From positions 1 through 9,334 of the forward strand of contig JAYVIQ010000006.1 in NCBI GenBank assembly GCA_043770215.1: a stretch of DNA of 9,334 nucleotides, written 5' to 3'. The first letter of the stretch is position 1. Each line of letters opens with the position of its first letter. The notes beneath the pieces were generated by a model. It did no database searches, was not told the origin of the DNA, and was given only the letters and a program-made list of their open reading frames with translations. This document shows positions 1 to 8,178 of this stretch, piece after piece. A program made the translations under genes and the position numbers. The stretch comes from JAYVIQ01 sp043770215 (lineage in GTDB: Bacteria > Bacteroidota > Bacteroidia > Cytophagales > JAAEPT01).

Positions 1-54
1 AAAATAGTTGTAGAGTAATCTATAATTATAAGCACTAGAATTATATTTAGTACT

Positions 55-84
55 AAACCCCTTGCTTAGGCTTGGGGTTTTTTT
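55..84 (+). terminator. Rho-independent terminator of an upstream gene
   Basis: The arm AAACCCC (55-61) pairs with GGGGTTT (74-80). Two further G-C pairs (64-65 with 70-71) form inside across a TT/TT bulge, leaving a TTAG loop. A run of seven T follows (78-84). Stem plus U-tract on the + strand fits an intrinsic terminator for a gene that ends at or before the left edge. It separates that gene from the toxin locus. Confidence 0.75.
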
Positions 85-395
85 GTGGTTTAAGTCCTAG
101 CTTCTAAAACTGCTAAAGTATGGCTTCTATTCCTTATAGGTGATTTTTTTGCTATAGAAACTACATTTTATGGGCTAATATTTTTTTGTTTTTCCATATT
201 GGTAAGATTTTGTGGCAAATTCAGGCATTATTCTAGTAATCAATTGTATTTTTTGATGAAATGAATTAATTATTAGATTAAGTCTTTTTTTATCCATTTG
301 TCTCATTTATTTTTGTGATATAATACAGAAATAGATAAAACCAATAACCATAAGCAAACAAAAATCTTAAAAAGAAAACAACAATTTATTTTATT
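85..395. other. AT-rich intergenic region upstream of the fibre gene
   Basis: About 310 bases with no credible coding sequence on either strand. Short T-runs are abundant (around 145, 181 and 249). No tRNA-like fold, repeat array or riboswitch-like conserved core was recognised. The right-hand part probably holds the promoter and leader for the gene starting at 396. The last 30 bases are A-rich, which is usual for translation starts in Bacteroidota, where Shine-Dalgarno pairing is weak. Confidence 0.6.
308..315 (+). promoter_or_regulatory. Possible Bacteroidota -7 promoter box
   Basis: TATTTTTG matches the Bacteroidota sigma-A -7 consensus TAnnTTTG exactly and would give a 5' leader of roughly 70-75 nt before the ATG at 396. 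The usual -33 element (TTTG/TTG about 19 nt upstream) is not clear: the nearest TTTG (297-300) is too close. A sigma70-like TATAAT at 319-324 overlaps the region but is less relevant in this phylum. T-rich DNA produces such matches by chance, so this is tentative. Confidence 0.3.
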
Positions 396-1658
396 ATGAA
401 AAAGCTCTTTATTTTATTCTTTGCATGCATTGGCATTGCCACCATTTCTTTTGCTCAAATAACAAATGCGTTTCCAACTACAGGGAATGTAGGTATCGGG
501 ACAAATGCACCAACAGCTACTGGTGGAAACTTACAAATTACTAGGAGTCTTACTAGTTATGCAAATATGCCTCTTCTATCATTGAATGAGGCGCTTACAA
601 ACCCTACAGGGACATCTACGAATACTCTTTTATTGGATATCAAATCAAGCTCTAGAACTGAAACGTCAAGTGGGTTTGACACATATTTGAAGTATGGTGG
701 TACAGGTTTAGAATTTGGCAATTTTGGATTTAATGGACGTGGATCCGGTGGATATTCTTTTAAGTCTACACAAAATGGGATTTTTATGTCTGGCAACAAT
801 AGTTCTTTTCAACTTGGTAATATTACACTAACTTCAAATATATTAAATAACAAACAAGGTTTGTACTTTGATCACGAATTAAACATAGGTTCTGTTATTT
901 CAATAAACTTAGTGACCCGAAACATAAAAAGAATGGCTGTAGAAACAGATGGTAGCCTTAAAGCATACAACAGCACTGGTGTAGAGACGTTTAATTTGTC
1001 TAATGCAGGAGCACTTAAAGTTTCTAATGATTTACAAACAGCTGGTAGATTATTTCAAAATGGATCTGAAATCAATATTGATCACAATCCAGTAACAGGT
1101 TTTAGTAGGAGACCATTTATGTCTCGAAATTTTGATGCTACAGATATTGGCAATAGATGGTTACTTTTAAACCCTAGGTCTGCTACAGCAAATGATTTCA
1201 ACCAAGGAACAATAATAAACAGCACATTAGTAGTTTCTAAATCCATTGCTTGGTGGGATAAACCTACTGTTATAAATAGCGCTATTTTAGCTCAGTTTGA
1301 TGGATCTGTTTTTGCAAAATCCATGTATGTAAGTGGCAACATATACTCTAGCGGAGAGCTAAACCTTACACCACAATCTAACTGGGTGTGGGCAGATTAT
1401 GTGTTTGCAAAAGATTACAAATTGAAAGAATTAAACGAAGTAGAAGAGTACATTGCAGAAAACAAACACCTACCAGGTATACCAAGCGCAGCAGACATAG
1501 AAAAAAATGGTTTGTCTGTGGGTAAAATGCAGGCCTTGCACATGGAGAAGATTGAAGAGTTAACGCTATACATGATAGAGCTACAAAAACAAAATGCATT
1601 GCTACAAGCACAGAATGCTAAAATGTTAAAAAGAGTAGAAGCTTTAGAAAGTAAATAA
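396..1658 (+). CDS. Secreted tail-fibre-like protein with C-terminal coiled coil
   Basis: 420 aa. A Sec signal peptide occupies about residues 1-20 (MKK, hydrophobic core, FA|Q cut before Gln21). Residues 30-39 carry the GNVGIGTNAP motif that opens many secreted Bacteroidota fibre-like proteins. The middle (about 40-328) is Gly/Ser/Asn/Thr-rich with repeated short beta-prone segments and no catalytic motif that I recognise. The conserved C-terminal region (about 329-375: NWVWADYVF, then KLKELNEVEEYI, ENKHLPGIPSA) is typical of this family and occupies the place where phage fibres carry an S74-type intramolecular chaperone. Residues about 376-420 form a heptad-rich Leu/Met/Gln coiled coil, probably a trimerisation stem. 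It has no T9SS sorting tail. It precedes the toxin gene by 55 nt on the same strand, so co-transcription is likely. A surface or adhesion role next to the RHS toxin is inference. Confidence 0.85.
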   Translation: MKKLFILFFACIGIATISFAQITNAFPTTGNVGIGTNAPTATGGNLQITRSLTSYANMPLLSLNEALTNPTGTSTNTLLLDIKSSSRTETSSGFDTYLKYGGTGLEFGNFGFNGRGSGGYSFKSTQNGIFMSGNNSSFQLGNITLTSNILNNKQGLYFDHELNIGSVISINLVTRNIKRMAVETDGSLKAYNSTGVETFNLSNAGALKVSNDLQTAGRLFQNGSEINIDHNPVTGFSRRPFMSRNFDATDIGNRWLLLNPRSATANDFNQGTIINSTLVVSKSIAWWDKPTVINSAILAQFDGSVFAKSMYVSGNIYSSGELNLTPQSNWVWADYVFAKDYKLKELNEVEEYIAENKHLPGIPSAADIEKNGLSVGKMQALHMEKIEELTLYMIELQKQNALLQAQNAKMLKRVEALESK

Positions 1659-1663
1659 TAGAC

Positions 1664-1677
1664 GTCTTTAAAAAGAC
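1664..1677. repeat. Short inverted repeat between the fibre and toxin genes
   Basis: GTCTTT (1664-1669) and AAAGAC (1672-1677) are perfect inverted arms separated by AA. No U-tract follows on the + strand (the next bases are TGAAAAAA), so this is not a convincing terminator and transcription probably continues into the toxin gene. It could be a weak mRNA hairpin or chance in AT-rich DNA. Confidence 0.35.
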
Positions 1678-1713
1678 TGAAAAAACATTTATATACATTA
1701 TAACCACTGACTA

Positions 1714-4700
1714 ATGAAAAATAGTTTTATTATTATAAGTTGCCTGTTATTTTTAAATTTCAGCAATTTATACTCTCAATCAAATGATTATTTAGGCTAC
1801 GGCTATTCCCCTGTAAAAGAGTCGATTGATCTAATAAATTTAAGTGAGTCAGGAGAGAAGGAATATCTTGCCTCAAGAAGAATAACATTCAAACAAGGGT
1901 ATAATTATAAGCCACAAGTTGGAAATACAAAGGGCTTAAAGGCAAGAATAAGTGAAAGTGATAATTTCGATGTTAATTATCGAAGTGCTTTAGACGACAA
2001 CTCAATCAATAGAAGTATAAATGTAAACTTATCTGTGGGTTCAATTAAAGGAAGTGCAGGTGTATCTAAATTAGGAGCTTCTACATATTCTATTCCTATT
2101 CCAATACCGAAAGGAACCAATGGTATGGAACCAGCCTTATCATTAGAATATAATAGTCAAAGTCTTGGAGATTTTTTAGGTAAAGGCTGGAATTTGAGTG
2201 GATTTTCTGCTATTTCTAGAACCCAAAAGAATATTAATAGTGATTTATATTTTGGTGGTGTAAAACTAGACATGAGTGACCGTTTTGCTTTAAATGGTAA
2301 TAGGATACATGCTAGTACAGGTCTTTATGGCGCAGACGGAACGGTATACAAGACGGAGTTAGAAACTTTTTCTGAAATTACATCTTTTGGAGTTAGAGGA
2401 AATGGGCCTGCTTATTTTAAAGTTAAAACTAAAGAAGGTTTATTGTTAGAATTTGGGAACTCAAACAATTCAATATTATTGTCTGGAGATAACCCTACAG
2501 TTGTATCTTGGATGATAAGTCGTGTTACAGATAATTTTGGCAATTACATGACATATACATATGACAATAGTGGTAATGCCTGTAGAATAAAAAAAATTGA
2601 GTATACAATCTCTAACACTAATGCAGCCTATAATACCATAGATTTTTCATATTCTTTTAAAGCCAATCCAATTACTTCCTATATTGAAGGAGGAGTAATA
2701 AATGATAGGTATATATTAAATAGAATAAGATTGACAACTCTTGGTACCACTGTAAATGAGTTTCAATTTTCTTATTTAAATGGCGATGTATCGGACTATC
2801 TAACTGAAATTAAGCAGTTTGGCTTAAATCAAAATGAATTAAACTCTACGCGGTTCAGTTATAAAAAATTAGATCCTGTTGATGACCTGAAGAAATTAGA
2901 CATATCTACAATTTTTAAGTTAACTAAAAGAGAGCAATATGTCATAAATGGAGATTTTAATGGTGATGGAAGAACAGATTTACTTAGACTTAGGGATGTT
3001 TTCCCTGGTGATGCAACCGGTACAACTAAATATGTATACGATTATTATATAAATAGTTCTACTAAGTCGAATGGTGTAAATACTGCAGGTTTCACCTTAG
3101 ATAGAAGTTTTGATCTTTGGGGTAAAAGTTTGAGGACAGCACAGTTTTCTTCTGCGTATGATTTTAAAAGTGTAGTAAATGATTTTAACCGAGATGGTTT
3201 GGATGACGTGTTTTTGTATGATGCATATTTTGGTGAAATTACAGGATTTACAATTCTATTCGCAAATAGAAGTACTGGGTTTTCAGTTAGACAGTACCCA
3301 TTACCTTCAGCTTTAAAATTAGGTAGTGAATGTAACGTAGCAGATACAGATGGAGATGGTAACTTGGAGATTTTATTTTTTACTTTTGAAGAGAATTCTG
3401 CGAATACAAGAATTGATGGTTCTGTTAAATTGTTATCGTATTCAATTTTAGATTTCGCATCTGATTTTGTTAAAAAAGAAATTCTAGTTCCAGATGATAA
3501 TTATTATTCTGATAGAGTTTTTAATTTATTTGATTATAACAATGATAAGAAAATGGATTTCATTAGTGCAGATGATTCAGAAAATGGAATGCCTGCTATT
3601 TACTCTATTGAAAATGGTGTTCTTGTTAAGAAATTTCGAAAAGAAATAGGATTGAATGAATTAGCGGGCAAATATTTTGATGATTTTGTTTTTGGGGATT
3701 TTAATGGGGATGGAAATCCAGATGCATTATTGGCTCAAATTGATAGTAGAGCAGTTTCAACTGGAAGTGCTAGTTATTTTAGAACTAGTCATAGGTTTGT
3801 TACCACTAATGCAAAAAATGAGTTTAAAAATCTACCGAATAGTGGGGAAATATTTCATATTAATGAGTTAACTGATCAATTTAATTCCTTATCTAATGAC
3901 GTCAATAATGATGGGAAGTCAGATATCATTGTCTTTTCTTATGATTTGGTCCAGAAAAAAGTTTTGTGCGATGTTTATTTATCAAAAGGAAATTTTACAT
4001 TTACTCGTAAAATAATTACAACAAGTCTAGATCATACTTATGGATTGGTTGGTTCTGGAGATTATAATGGTGATGGTCATTTAGATTTTATGTTTTCTAG
4101 AAATGACTATAAAGAAACAGTTGTGTTATATTTTTCTTTTAATAGTAATGAAGGTTTGTTAAGTTCTGTTTTAGATGGGGAAAATAAAAAAACAACATTT
4201 AATTATCAGACCCTAGCTAATTCTAATAATTATGACAACACTGGTGCTGCACTGGCATTTCCACTTCGTAGATTTCAAAGTCCTGTTCCAATAGTTACCT
4301 CTGTAATAGCTCCAGATGGTATAGGTGGGCAAACAACAACTGAATATTTTTATAAAGGGGCTACTTTGCAGTGTCTTGGGAAAGGCTTTCTTGGTTTCGA
4401 TAAGATCACTAAAACAAACTATGATTTAAATAGTGTAATTGTTTCGGAATTCTTGATGAATACAGTTTATCATGATTATACTCTATTTAAGAAAAAAATC
4501 ATGTTACCAAATGGACCTCTAGTTTCTGAATCTACTACTAATTATCAATATACTGGTGTTGGAAAAACCTATTGGTCTAAATTAAAAAGTGGTGTAGATA
4601 AAAGCTATATAACAGGATTAGAATCTTCGTATAATTACACCTATGATATTTATGGTAATATTATCACAGAAGAAATTACAAGCTTCCCCGAAATAAAAAA

Positions 4701-7700
4701 AACAACAAACCAAATAGGGAAATTTGGAACATGGATACCAAGTAGCATTACTTCTAAAACCATTACTGAAAATAGGACTGGTCAATCATCTGAAACCAAA
4801 GTAATAAATTATACATATACCAACGAAGGAAAAACATCGTCAATTGTGACAGATGCTGGCACAACTAAAAGTAATACAAACAGTTTTTTCTTCAATAAAT
4901 TTGGTAATGTTTCAGAAATTATAACCCTTGCTACTGGCATACCCGCAATAAGCAATAAATTTTATTATGATGAAAGAGGCAGGAATTTAATTAAAACAGT
5001 TAACCCATTAAACCAAGTAGCAGAATATAAATATAATGAACAATTTTGCTTGCCAACTGAAGCAAAGGATATATCTGGTTTAACTACTGTTTTTAAATTT
5101 GATAATTTTGGTAAAGTTATAGAGTCAATTGACTCTAAAGGAGTTTCTCGCTTTTGTGAATATAAGTGGGATATTACAACTGGAGTTTCAAACGTAAGAC
5201 TACCTAATCAAACAATGTATAGGAAGAGAGAATATGGTAATGGTATTCCTGAAGTCCTTACATGGGTAGATATATTTGGAAGAGAAGTTAAAACAAGCAT
5301 ACAAGGCATGCAAGAGTATACTAGCGTGGTAACAAAGTATGATAAATTGGCTAGGCTAGTAACCAAAACAAATCCATTTCTTGTAAATGATCCAACGGTA
5401 TTATTGACAACTACAACATATGATGAGTACAATAGGAAAAAATCTAGCACATCAGGTGGGCATATTTATTTATTTGAATATTCCAAAAGTGTACCTAATC
5501 ATTATACAACTACTGTTACTAATCCAAATGGATCTAGATATTCTGAAACCTTTGATGCATCTGATAAATTAGTTTCTACAACAGATGTTGGAGGCAAAAT
5601 TGACATCGTTTATTATGCAAATGGGTTAAAAAAAGAAGTTTTTTTAAATTCAATAAAAACAATCTCGTTAGAATATGATATAAGAAGAAATAGAACAAAA
5701 CTTGTAGATCCAAATGCTGGTACTACAGTGTATGTATATGATGCTTTGGATAGAATGACTACCCAAACAGACGCATTGAATAACACTACAAATCTTACGT
5801 ATAATGCTTTAGGGCAAGTGCTTACTCGTACAGGCTTGGAAGGGACTACTACATACGCATATCAACTAAGTGGAGCTTCAATAAACAATGTAAGTAAAAT
5901 CACAGGTTTTAATGGCATAGAAGAAAATTTCACCTATGATGCTTGGGGTAGAACAATTGAGCGTATAGAAAAAATAGAGGGGATTAATTATTCTACCAAA
6001 TATAATTATAACATATACGATCAAATTATTGAGAAAATTTCTCCATCTGGTTTTAAAATACAGAATTCTTTTGATTCAAAAGGATATCTTTCAAAAGTAA
6101 ATACAGGAGCCAATGAAACAGTTTATGAGTTCCCGATCCAAAACGCTACTGGTAATTTAAAAAGTTATAGATTAGGGAATGGGAAAACCACTACCAATAC
6201 TATTGATCAATTTGGACGAATAACTGAACGCAAAACCCCATATACATTTTGGCAATCTATAGATTTTGATCCCTCAACTGGGTTGATTACAAAAACGGGA
6301 GATAAACTGAAAGAACTTTATGAAGAGTACACTTATGACCCCTTAGAAAGATTGAAACAAGTAAAACCATATGATCTGTCTTCAGGTGTAAAGCAGTTTA
6401 AGAATGAACTTAACATGACATATAGTTCTAATGGAAACATCTTAACAAAAAATGATGTTGGGACATTTGGTTATGGGACATTGCAACCTAATGCAGTAAT
6501 TTCATTAACAAATGTGACCAATACAAATATTCCTATTTCATTGCAAGATATCAAATACACTGCCTTTGATAGAACTGCGTCAATAACAGAGGGTCAAAAT
6601 AAATTAGATATAACTTATGGTCCATCTTACGATAGGAAAGTAACCAAATTATATTTAAATGCCAGTCTACTTAAAACAAGAATAAACAGTGGAGACTATG
6701 AAAAAACAACAGAAAATGGTGTAGTATACGAGGTTAATTATATATCTGGTGGAGAGGGCATTTGTGCCATGTACGTAACTGTAAATGGTGTTGGAGAATT
6801 GCATTATGTGTATAAAGACCATTTGGGGTCTTTAAGAGTAGTTACTGATAAAACAGGTAACATAGAGGCGGAGCAAAACTATGATGCTTGGGGTAGAGAA
6901 CGGAATCCAGTGAATCTTAGTTACACGATTTCAGCTCCAAAGCCGAAGTGGCTTTATAGAGGCTATACTGGACACGAGATGCTTCCAGAGTTTGGTCTAA
7001 TTAACATGAACAACCGTATGTACGATCCATTACTAGGGCGTATGTTGGCTATTGATAATTTTGTACAAACTCCAACAAGTACACAAAGCTACAATAGATA
7101 TAGTTATGTAGGTAATAATCCAGTTATGTTAACAGATCCAACTGGAGAAATGGGCGGTGGTGGTGGCGGCTACGGTGGTGGTGGCGGCTACGGCGGAGGC
7201 GTCGGCGGCAGAGGCGGCGGCGGCGGAGGCTTCGGAGGTTATGGATCTGGAGGAGGTACTTCTTCTTCTACAGGTATTTCATACGGTGGTTCAGCAGGTG
7301 CTGGAAGCAATGGAGGAGGATCTTATGGTGTAGGATCTGCCGGTTACGCTGGCGGTGGTTATTCCGGAAGTGGTTCTTCCGGAAGTGGTTCTGGAGCTGG
7401 TAAAGGAGTTTCTGGAGGAAGTTCTGGAGGTTTTCAATCTAACAATACTGTAGCCGCATGGAGCATGGGTGCTAATGGCGTCATCTCAGGAAGTTCTAAT
7501 TTTAGTTCTGGTGGTTTATCTTCATTTAACTCAGGTGCTTTTGCTTTACCTTTACCACCTCCTGGTAAAGAAGATGATGAATATATTTCACCCTCTGGTT
7601 CTACGTGGATAGTTCATGGAGGTGAGTGGTTAAATTATGCTGTTTTTGATGCAGTAGTTTTAACTTCTGGTGATATTATTGATTTTGCAAATTTAATGGC

Positions 7701-8178
7701 TGATGGTACTTCAGGTGGCGCTATTGGCATGGTTAGATATGGCACTAAAATTAATTATGGTAGCAATGGCATATTTTATTATCAAAAAGCGAATGGTTAT
7801 ATTTTTCCAGGGAATCAATATACAACTGTTAAAAATGTATCTGCCATTGGTAAATCTATTGGTAATGTTGCAATGCCAGTGAGTGTTGCATTGAGTTTTC
7901 TTGCTGTAGGTCAAGGTTTTGCACAGGATGATTTTTCTGTAGGGACACATACGAAAACAGCAGGTGTAAAAGCAGTAGGATCTACAGTTGGCGCTTGGGC
8001 TGGGGCAGAAGCAGGCGCTTTAATTGGAGCTAGTTTTGGCGGCGCTGTTGGTGCTTTCTTTTTTGGTGCGGGTGCTATACCAGGGGGGGCTATAGGTGGA
8101 ATTATTGGTGGAGTTATTGGTGGTGTAGGGGGTTCATATTATGGCGGCGAATTGGGCGTTATGATGTATCAACATTAG
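1714..8178 (+). CDS. Secreted Tc/SpvB-type RHS polymorphic toxin, glycine-zipper C-terminus
   Basis: 2154 aa. Signal peptide about 1-21 (cut before Gln22). SpvB-like domain from about 115 (YSIPIPIPKGTNG at 125-137, then GKGWNLSG). Seven FG-GAP/VCBS Ca-binding loops of the type DxNxDGxxD start near residues 414, 490, 544, 607 (degenerate, no Gly), 662, 729 and 783. A TcdB-middle-like region spans about 815-960 (GKGFLGFD at 889-896). About 14 YD repeats lie between 977 and 1730 (YDALDR, YDAWGR). The RHS core (KDHLGSLR at 1701-1708, YRGYTGHE at 1748, MYDPLLGR at 1769, NNP) ends at D1808-PTGE, where related proteins release the C-terminal toxin by autoproteolysis. D1771 and D1781 are candidate catalytic aspartates. 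Beyond it lie a Gly/Tyr/Ser linker (1814 to about 1940), an unrecognised domain (about 1955-2046), a hydrophobic segment (about 2049-2069) and a double glycine zipper (2088-2148). The architecture is that of fused TcB and TcC; no TcA is visible. There is no T9SS sorting tail. A membrane-disrupting payload is inferred. Confidence 0.9.
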   Translation: MKNSFIIISCLLFLNFSNLYSQSNDYLGYGYSPVKESIDLINLSESGEKEYLASRRITFKQGYNYKPQVGNTKGLKARISESDNFDVNYRSALDDNSINRSINVNLSVGSIKGSAGVSKLGASTYSIPIPIPKGTNGMEPALSLEYNSQSLGDFLGKGWNLSGFSAISRTQKNINSDLYFGGVKLDMSDRFALNGNRIHASTGLYGADGTVYKTELETFSEITSFGVRGNGPAYFKVKTKEGLLLEFGNSNNSILLSGDNPTVVSWMISRVTDNFGNYMTYTYDNSGNACRIKKIEYTISNTNAAYNTIDFSYSFKANPITSYIEGGVINDRYILNRIRLTTLGTTVNEFQFSYLNGDVSDYLTEIKQFGLNQNELNSTRFSYKKLDPVDDLKKLDISTIFKLTKREQYVINGDFNGDGRTDLLRLRDVFPGDATGTTKYVYDYYINSSTKSNGVNTAGFTLDRSFDLWGKSLRTAQFSSAYDFKSVVNDFNRDGLDDVFLYDAYFGEITGFTILFANRSTGFSVRQYPLPSALKLGSECNVADTDGDGNLEILFFTFEENSANTRIDGSVKLLSYSILDFASDFVKKEILVPDDNYYSDRVFNLFDYNNDKKMDFISADDSENGMPAIYSIENGVLVKKFRKEIGLNELAGKYFDDFVFGDFNGDGNPDALLAQIDSRAVSTGSASYFRTSHRFVTTNAKNEFKNLPNSGEIFHINELTDQFNSLSNDVNNDGKSDIIVFSYDLVQKKVLCDVYLSKGNFTFTRKIITTSLDHTYGLVGSGDYNGDGHLDFMFSRNDYKETVVLYFSFNSNEGLLSSVLDGENKKTTFNYQTLANSNNYDNTGAALAFPLRRFQSPVPIVTSVIAPDGIGGQTTTEYFYKGATLQCLGKGFLGFDKITKTNYDLNSVIVSEFLMNTVYHDYTLFKKKIMLPNGPLVSESTTNYQYTGVGKTYWSKLKSGVDKSYITGLESSYNYTYDIYGNIITEEITSFPEIKKTTNQIGKFGTWIPSSITSKTITENRTGQSSETKVINYTYTNEGKTSSIVTDAGTTKSNTNSFFFNKFGNVSEIITLATGIPAISNKFYYDERGRNLIKTVNPLNQVAEYKYNEQFCLPTEAKDISGLTTVFKFDNFGKVIESIDSKGVSRFCEYKWDITTGVSNVRLPNQTMYRKREYGNGIPEVLTWVDIFGREVKTSIQGMQEYTSVVTKYDKLARLVTKTNPFLVNDPTVLLTTTTYDEYNRKKSSTSGGHIYLFEYSKSVPNHYTTTVTNPNGSRYSETFDASDKLVSTTDVGGKIDIVYYANGLKKEVFLNSIKTISLEYDIRRNRTKLVDPNAGTTVYVYDALDRMTTQTDALNNTTNLTYNALGQVLTRTGLEGTTTYAYQLSGASINNVSKITGFNGIEENFTYDAWGRTIERIEKIEGINYSTKYNYNIYDQIIEKISPSGFKIQNSFDSKGYLSKVNTGANETVYEFPIQNATGNLKSYRLGNGKTTTNTIDQFGRITERKTPYTFWQSIDFDPSTGLITKTGDKLKELYEEYTYDPLERLKQVKPYDLSSGVKQFKNELNMTYSSNGNILTKNDVGTFGYGTLQPNAVISLTNVTNTNIPISLQDIKYTAFDRTASITEGQNKLDITYGPSYDRKVTKLYLNASLLKTRINSGDYEKTTENGVVYEVNYISGGEGICAMYVTVNGVGELHYVYKDHLGSLRVVTDKTGNIEAEQNYDAWGRERNPVNLSYTISAPKPKWLYRGYTGHEMLPEFGLINMNNRMYDPLLGRMLAIDNFVQTPTSTQSYNRYSYVGNNPVMLTDPTGEMGGGGGGYGGGGGYGGGVGGRGGGGGGFGGYGSGGGTSSSTGISYGGSAGAGSNGGGSYGVGSAGYAGGGYSGSGSSGSGSGAGKGVSGGSSGGFQSNNTVAAWSMGANGVISGSSNFSSGGLSSFNSGAFALPLPPPGKEDDEYISPSGSTWIVHGGEWLNYAVFDAVVLTSGDIIDFANLMADGTSGGAIGMVRYGTKINYGSNGIFYYQKANGYIFPGNQYTTVKNVSAIGKSIGNVAMPVSVALSFLAVGQGFAQDDFSVGTHTKTAGVKAVGSTVGAWAGAEAGALIGASFGGAVGAFFFGAGAIPGGAIGGIIGGVIGGVGGSYYGGELGVMMYQH
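5120..5137. repeat. 18-bp perfect palindrome inside the RHS gene
   Basis: TAGAGTCAATTGACTCTA is identical to its reverse complement with no spacer. It lies within the YD-repeat coding region (around IESIDSKG). The coding explanation is sufficient, but a palindrome this long is uncommon by chance in 9 kb and could be a dyad binding site. Confidence 0.4.
5934..5952 (+). repeat. 19-bp direct repeat, copy 1 (YDAWGR codons)
   Basis: CTATGATGCTTGGGGTAGA occurs here and again at 6879-6897, encoding the YD motif YDAWGR both times. The distance between copies is 945 bp, a multiple of three. Recombination between them would therefore delete 315 codons without breaking the frame. Confidence 0.6.
6879..6897 (+). 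repeat. 19-bp direct repeat, copy 2 (YDAWGR codons)
   Basis: Identical to 5934-5952. This copy lies at the start of the RHS core region, just after the KDHLGSLR motif. Identical codon choice at both copies suggests either recent duplication or gene conversion within the YD repeats, although conserved protein sequence explains most of the match. Confidence 0.6.
7153..7257 (+). repeat. GC-rich poly-glycine tract with an 18-bp tandem duplication
   Basis: Codons 1814-1848 are nearly all GGN and TAY, giving a Gly/Tyr-rich linker directly after the DPTGEM end of the RHS core. An 18-bp unit, GGTGGTGGTGGCGGCTAC (GGGGGY), is repeated perfectly in tandem at 7156-7173 and 7174-7191. By hand count the line 7201-7260 is 41/60 G+C, while lines in the gene downstream are 20-27%. 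Slippage in whole codons can change linker length without a frameshift. The G-rich + strand could also form quadruplex structures. Confidence 0.85.
8083..8089 (+). other. G7 homopolymer in the zipper-coding region
   Basis: Seven consecutive G at codons Gly2124-Gly2125 and the first base of Ala2126, between the two glycine-zipper halves. Loss of one G gives CCA GGG GGG CTA TAG, an immediate stop. Gain of one G opens a frame with no stop down to the ATG at 8193, in the same frame as the downstream membrane protein. It may be a contingency tract or an assembly-sensitive site. Confidence 0.6.

Noticed and set aside
1..18. Possible last codons of an upstream gene (frame 1 reads KIVVE then TAA), resembling the end of a T9SS sorting tail
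   Set aside because: Five residues are too few to support a call; other frames stop at 5-7 and 36-38. The terminator at 55-84 only shows that some + strand gene ends nearby.
319..324. TATAAT resembling a sigma70 -10 box, with TTGTCT at 298-303
   Set aside because: The spacer is only 15 bp and Bacteroidota mainly use the -33/-7 type; retained only as a remark.
557..799. 80-aa open frame on the - strand
   Set aside because: Antisense shadow of the fibre gene, with no start signal and proline-rich composition arising from the reverse of Gly codons.
1378..1611. 77-aa open frame on the - strand
   Set aside because: Antisense to the conserved C-terminal region and coiled coil of the fibre gene; its Cys/Leu-rich product mirrors Gln/Ala codons.
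1714..1780. Lipoprotein signal peptide on the RHS protein
   Set aside because: The only Cys (residue 10) lies inside the hydrophobic core without a lipobox; a Sec peptidase I site before Gln22 fits better.
3677..3871. 64-aa + strand open frame in another phase
   Set aside because: Lies wholly within the FG-GAP region of the toxin gene, whose frame is strongly supported.
5208..5450. 80-aa open frame on the - strand
   Set aside because: Antisense within YD repeats; no independent support.
7153..7257. CRISPR-like or microsatellite array
   Set aside because: The repeats are in-frame glycine codons without spacers; a coding low-complexity tract explains them.
7711..7950. 79-aa open frame on the - strand overlapping the toxin tip
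   Set aside because: Considered as an antisense antitoxin, but it has no promoter or recognisable features, and the downstream membrane protein is a better immunity candidate.
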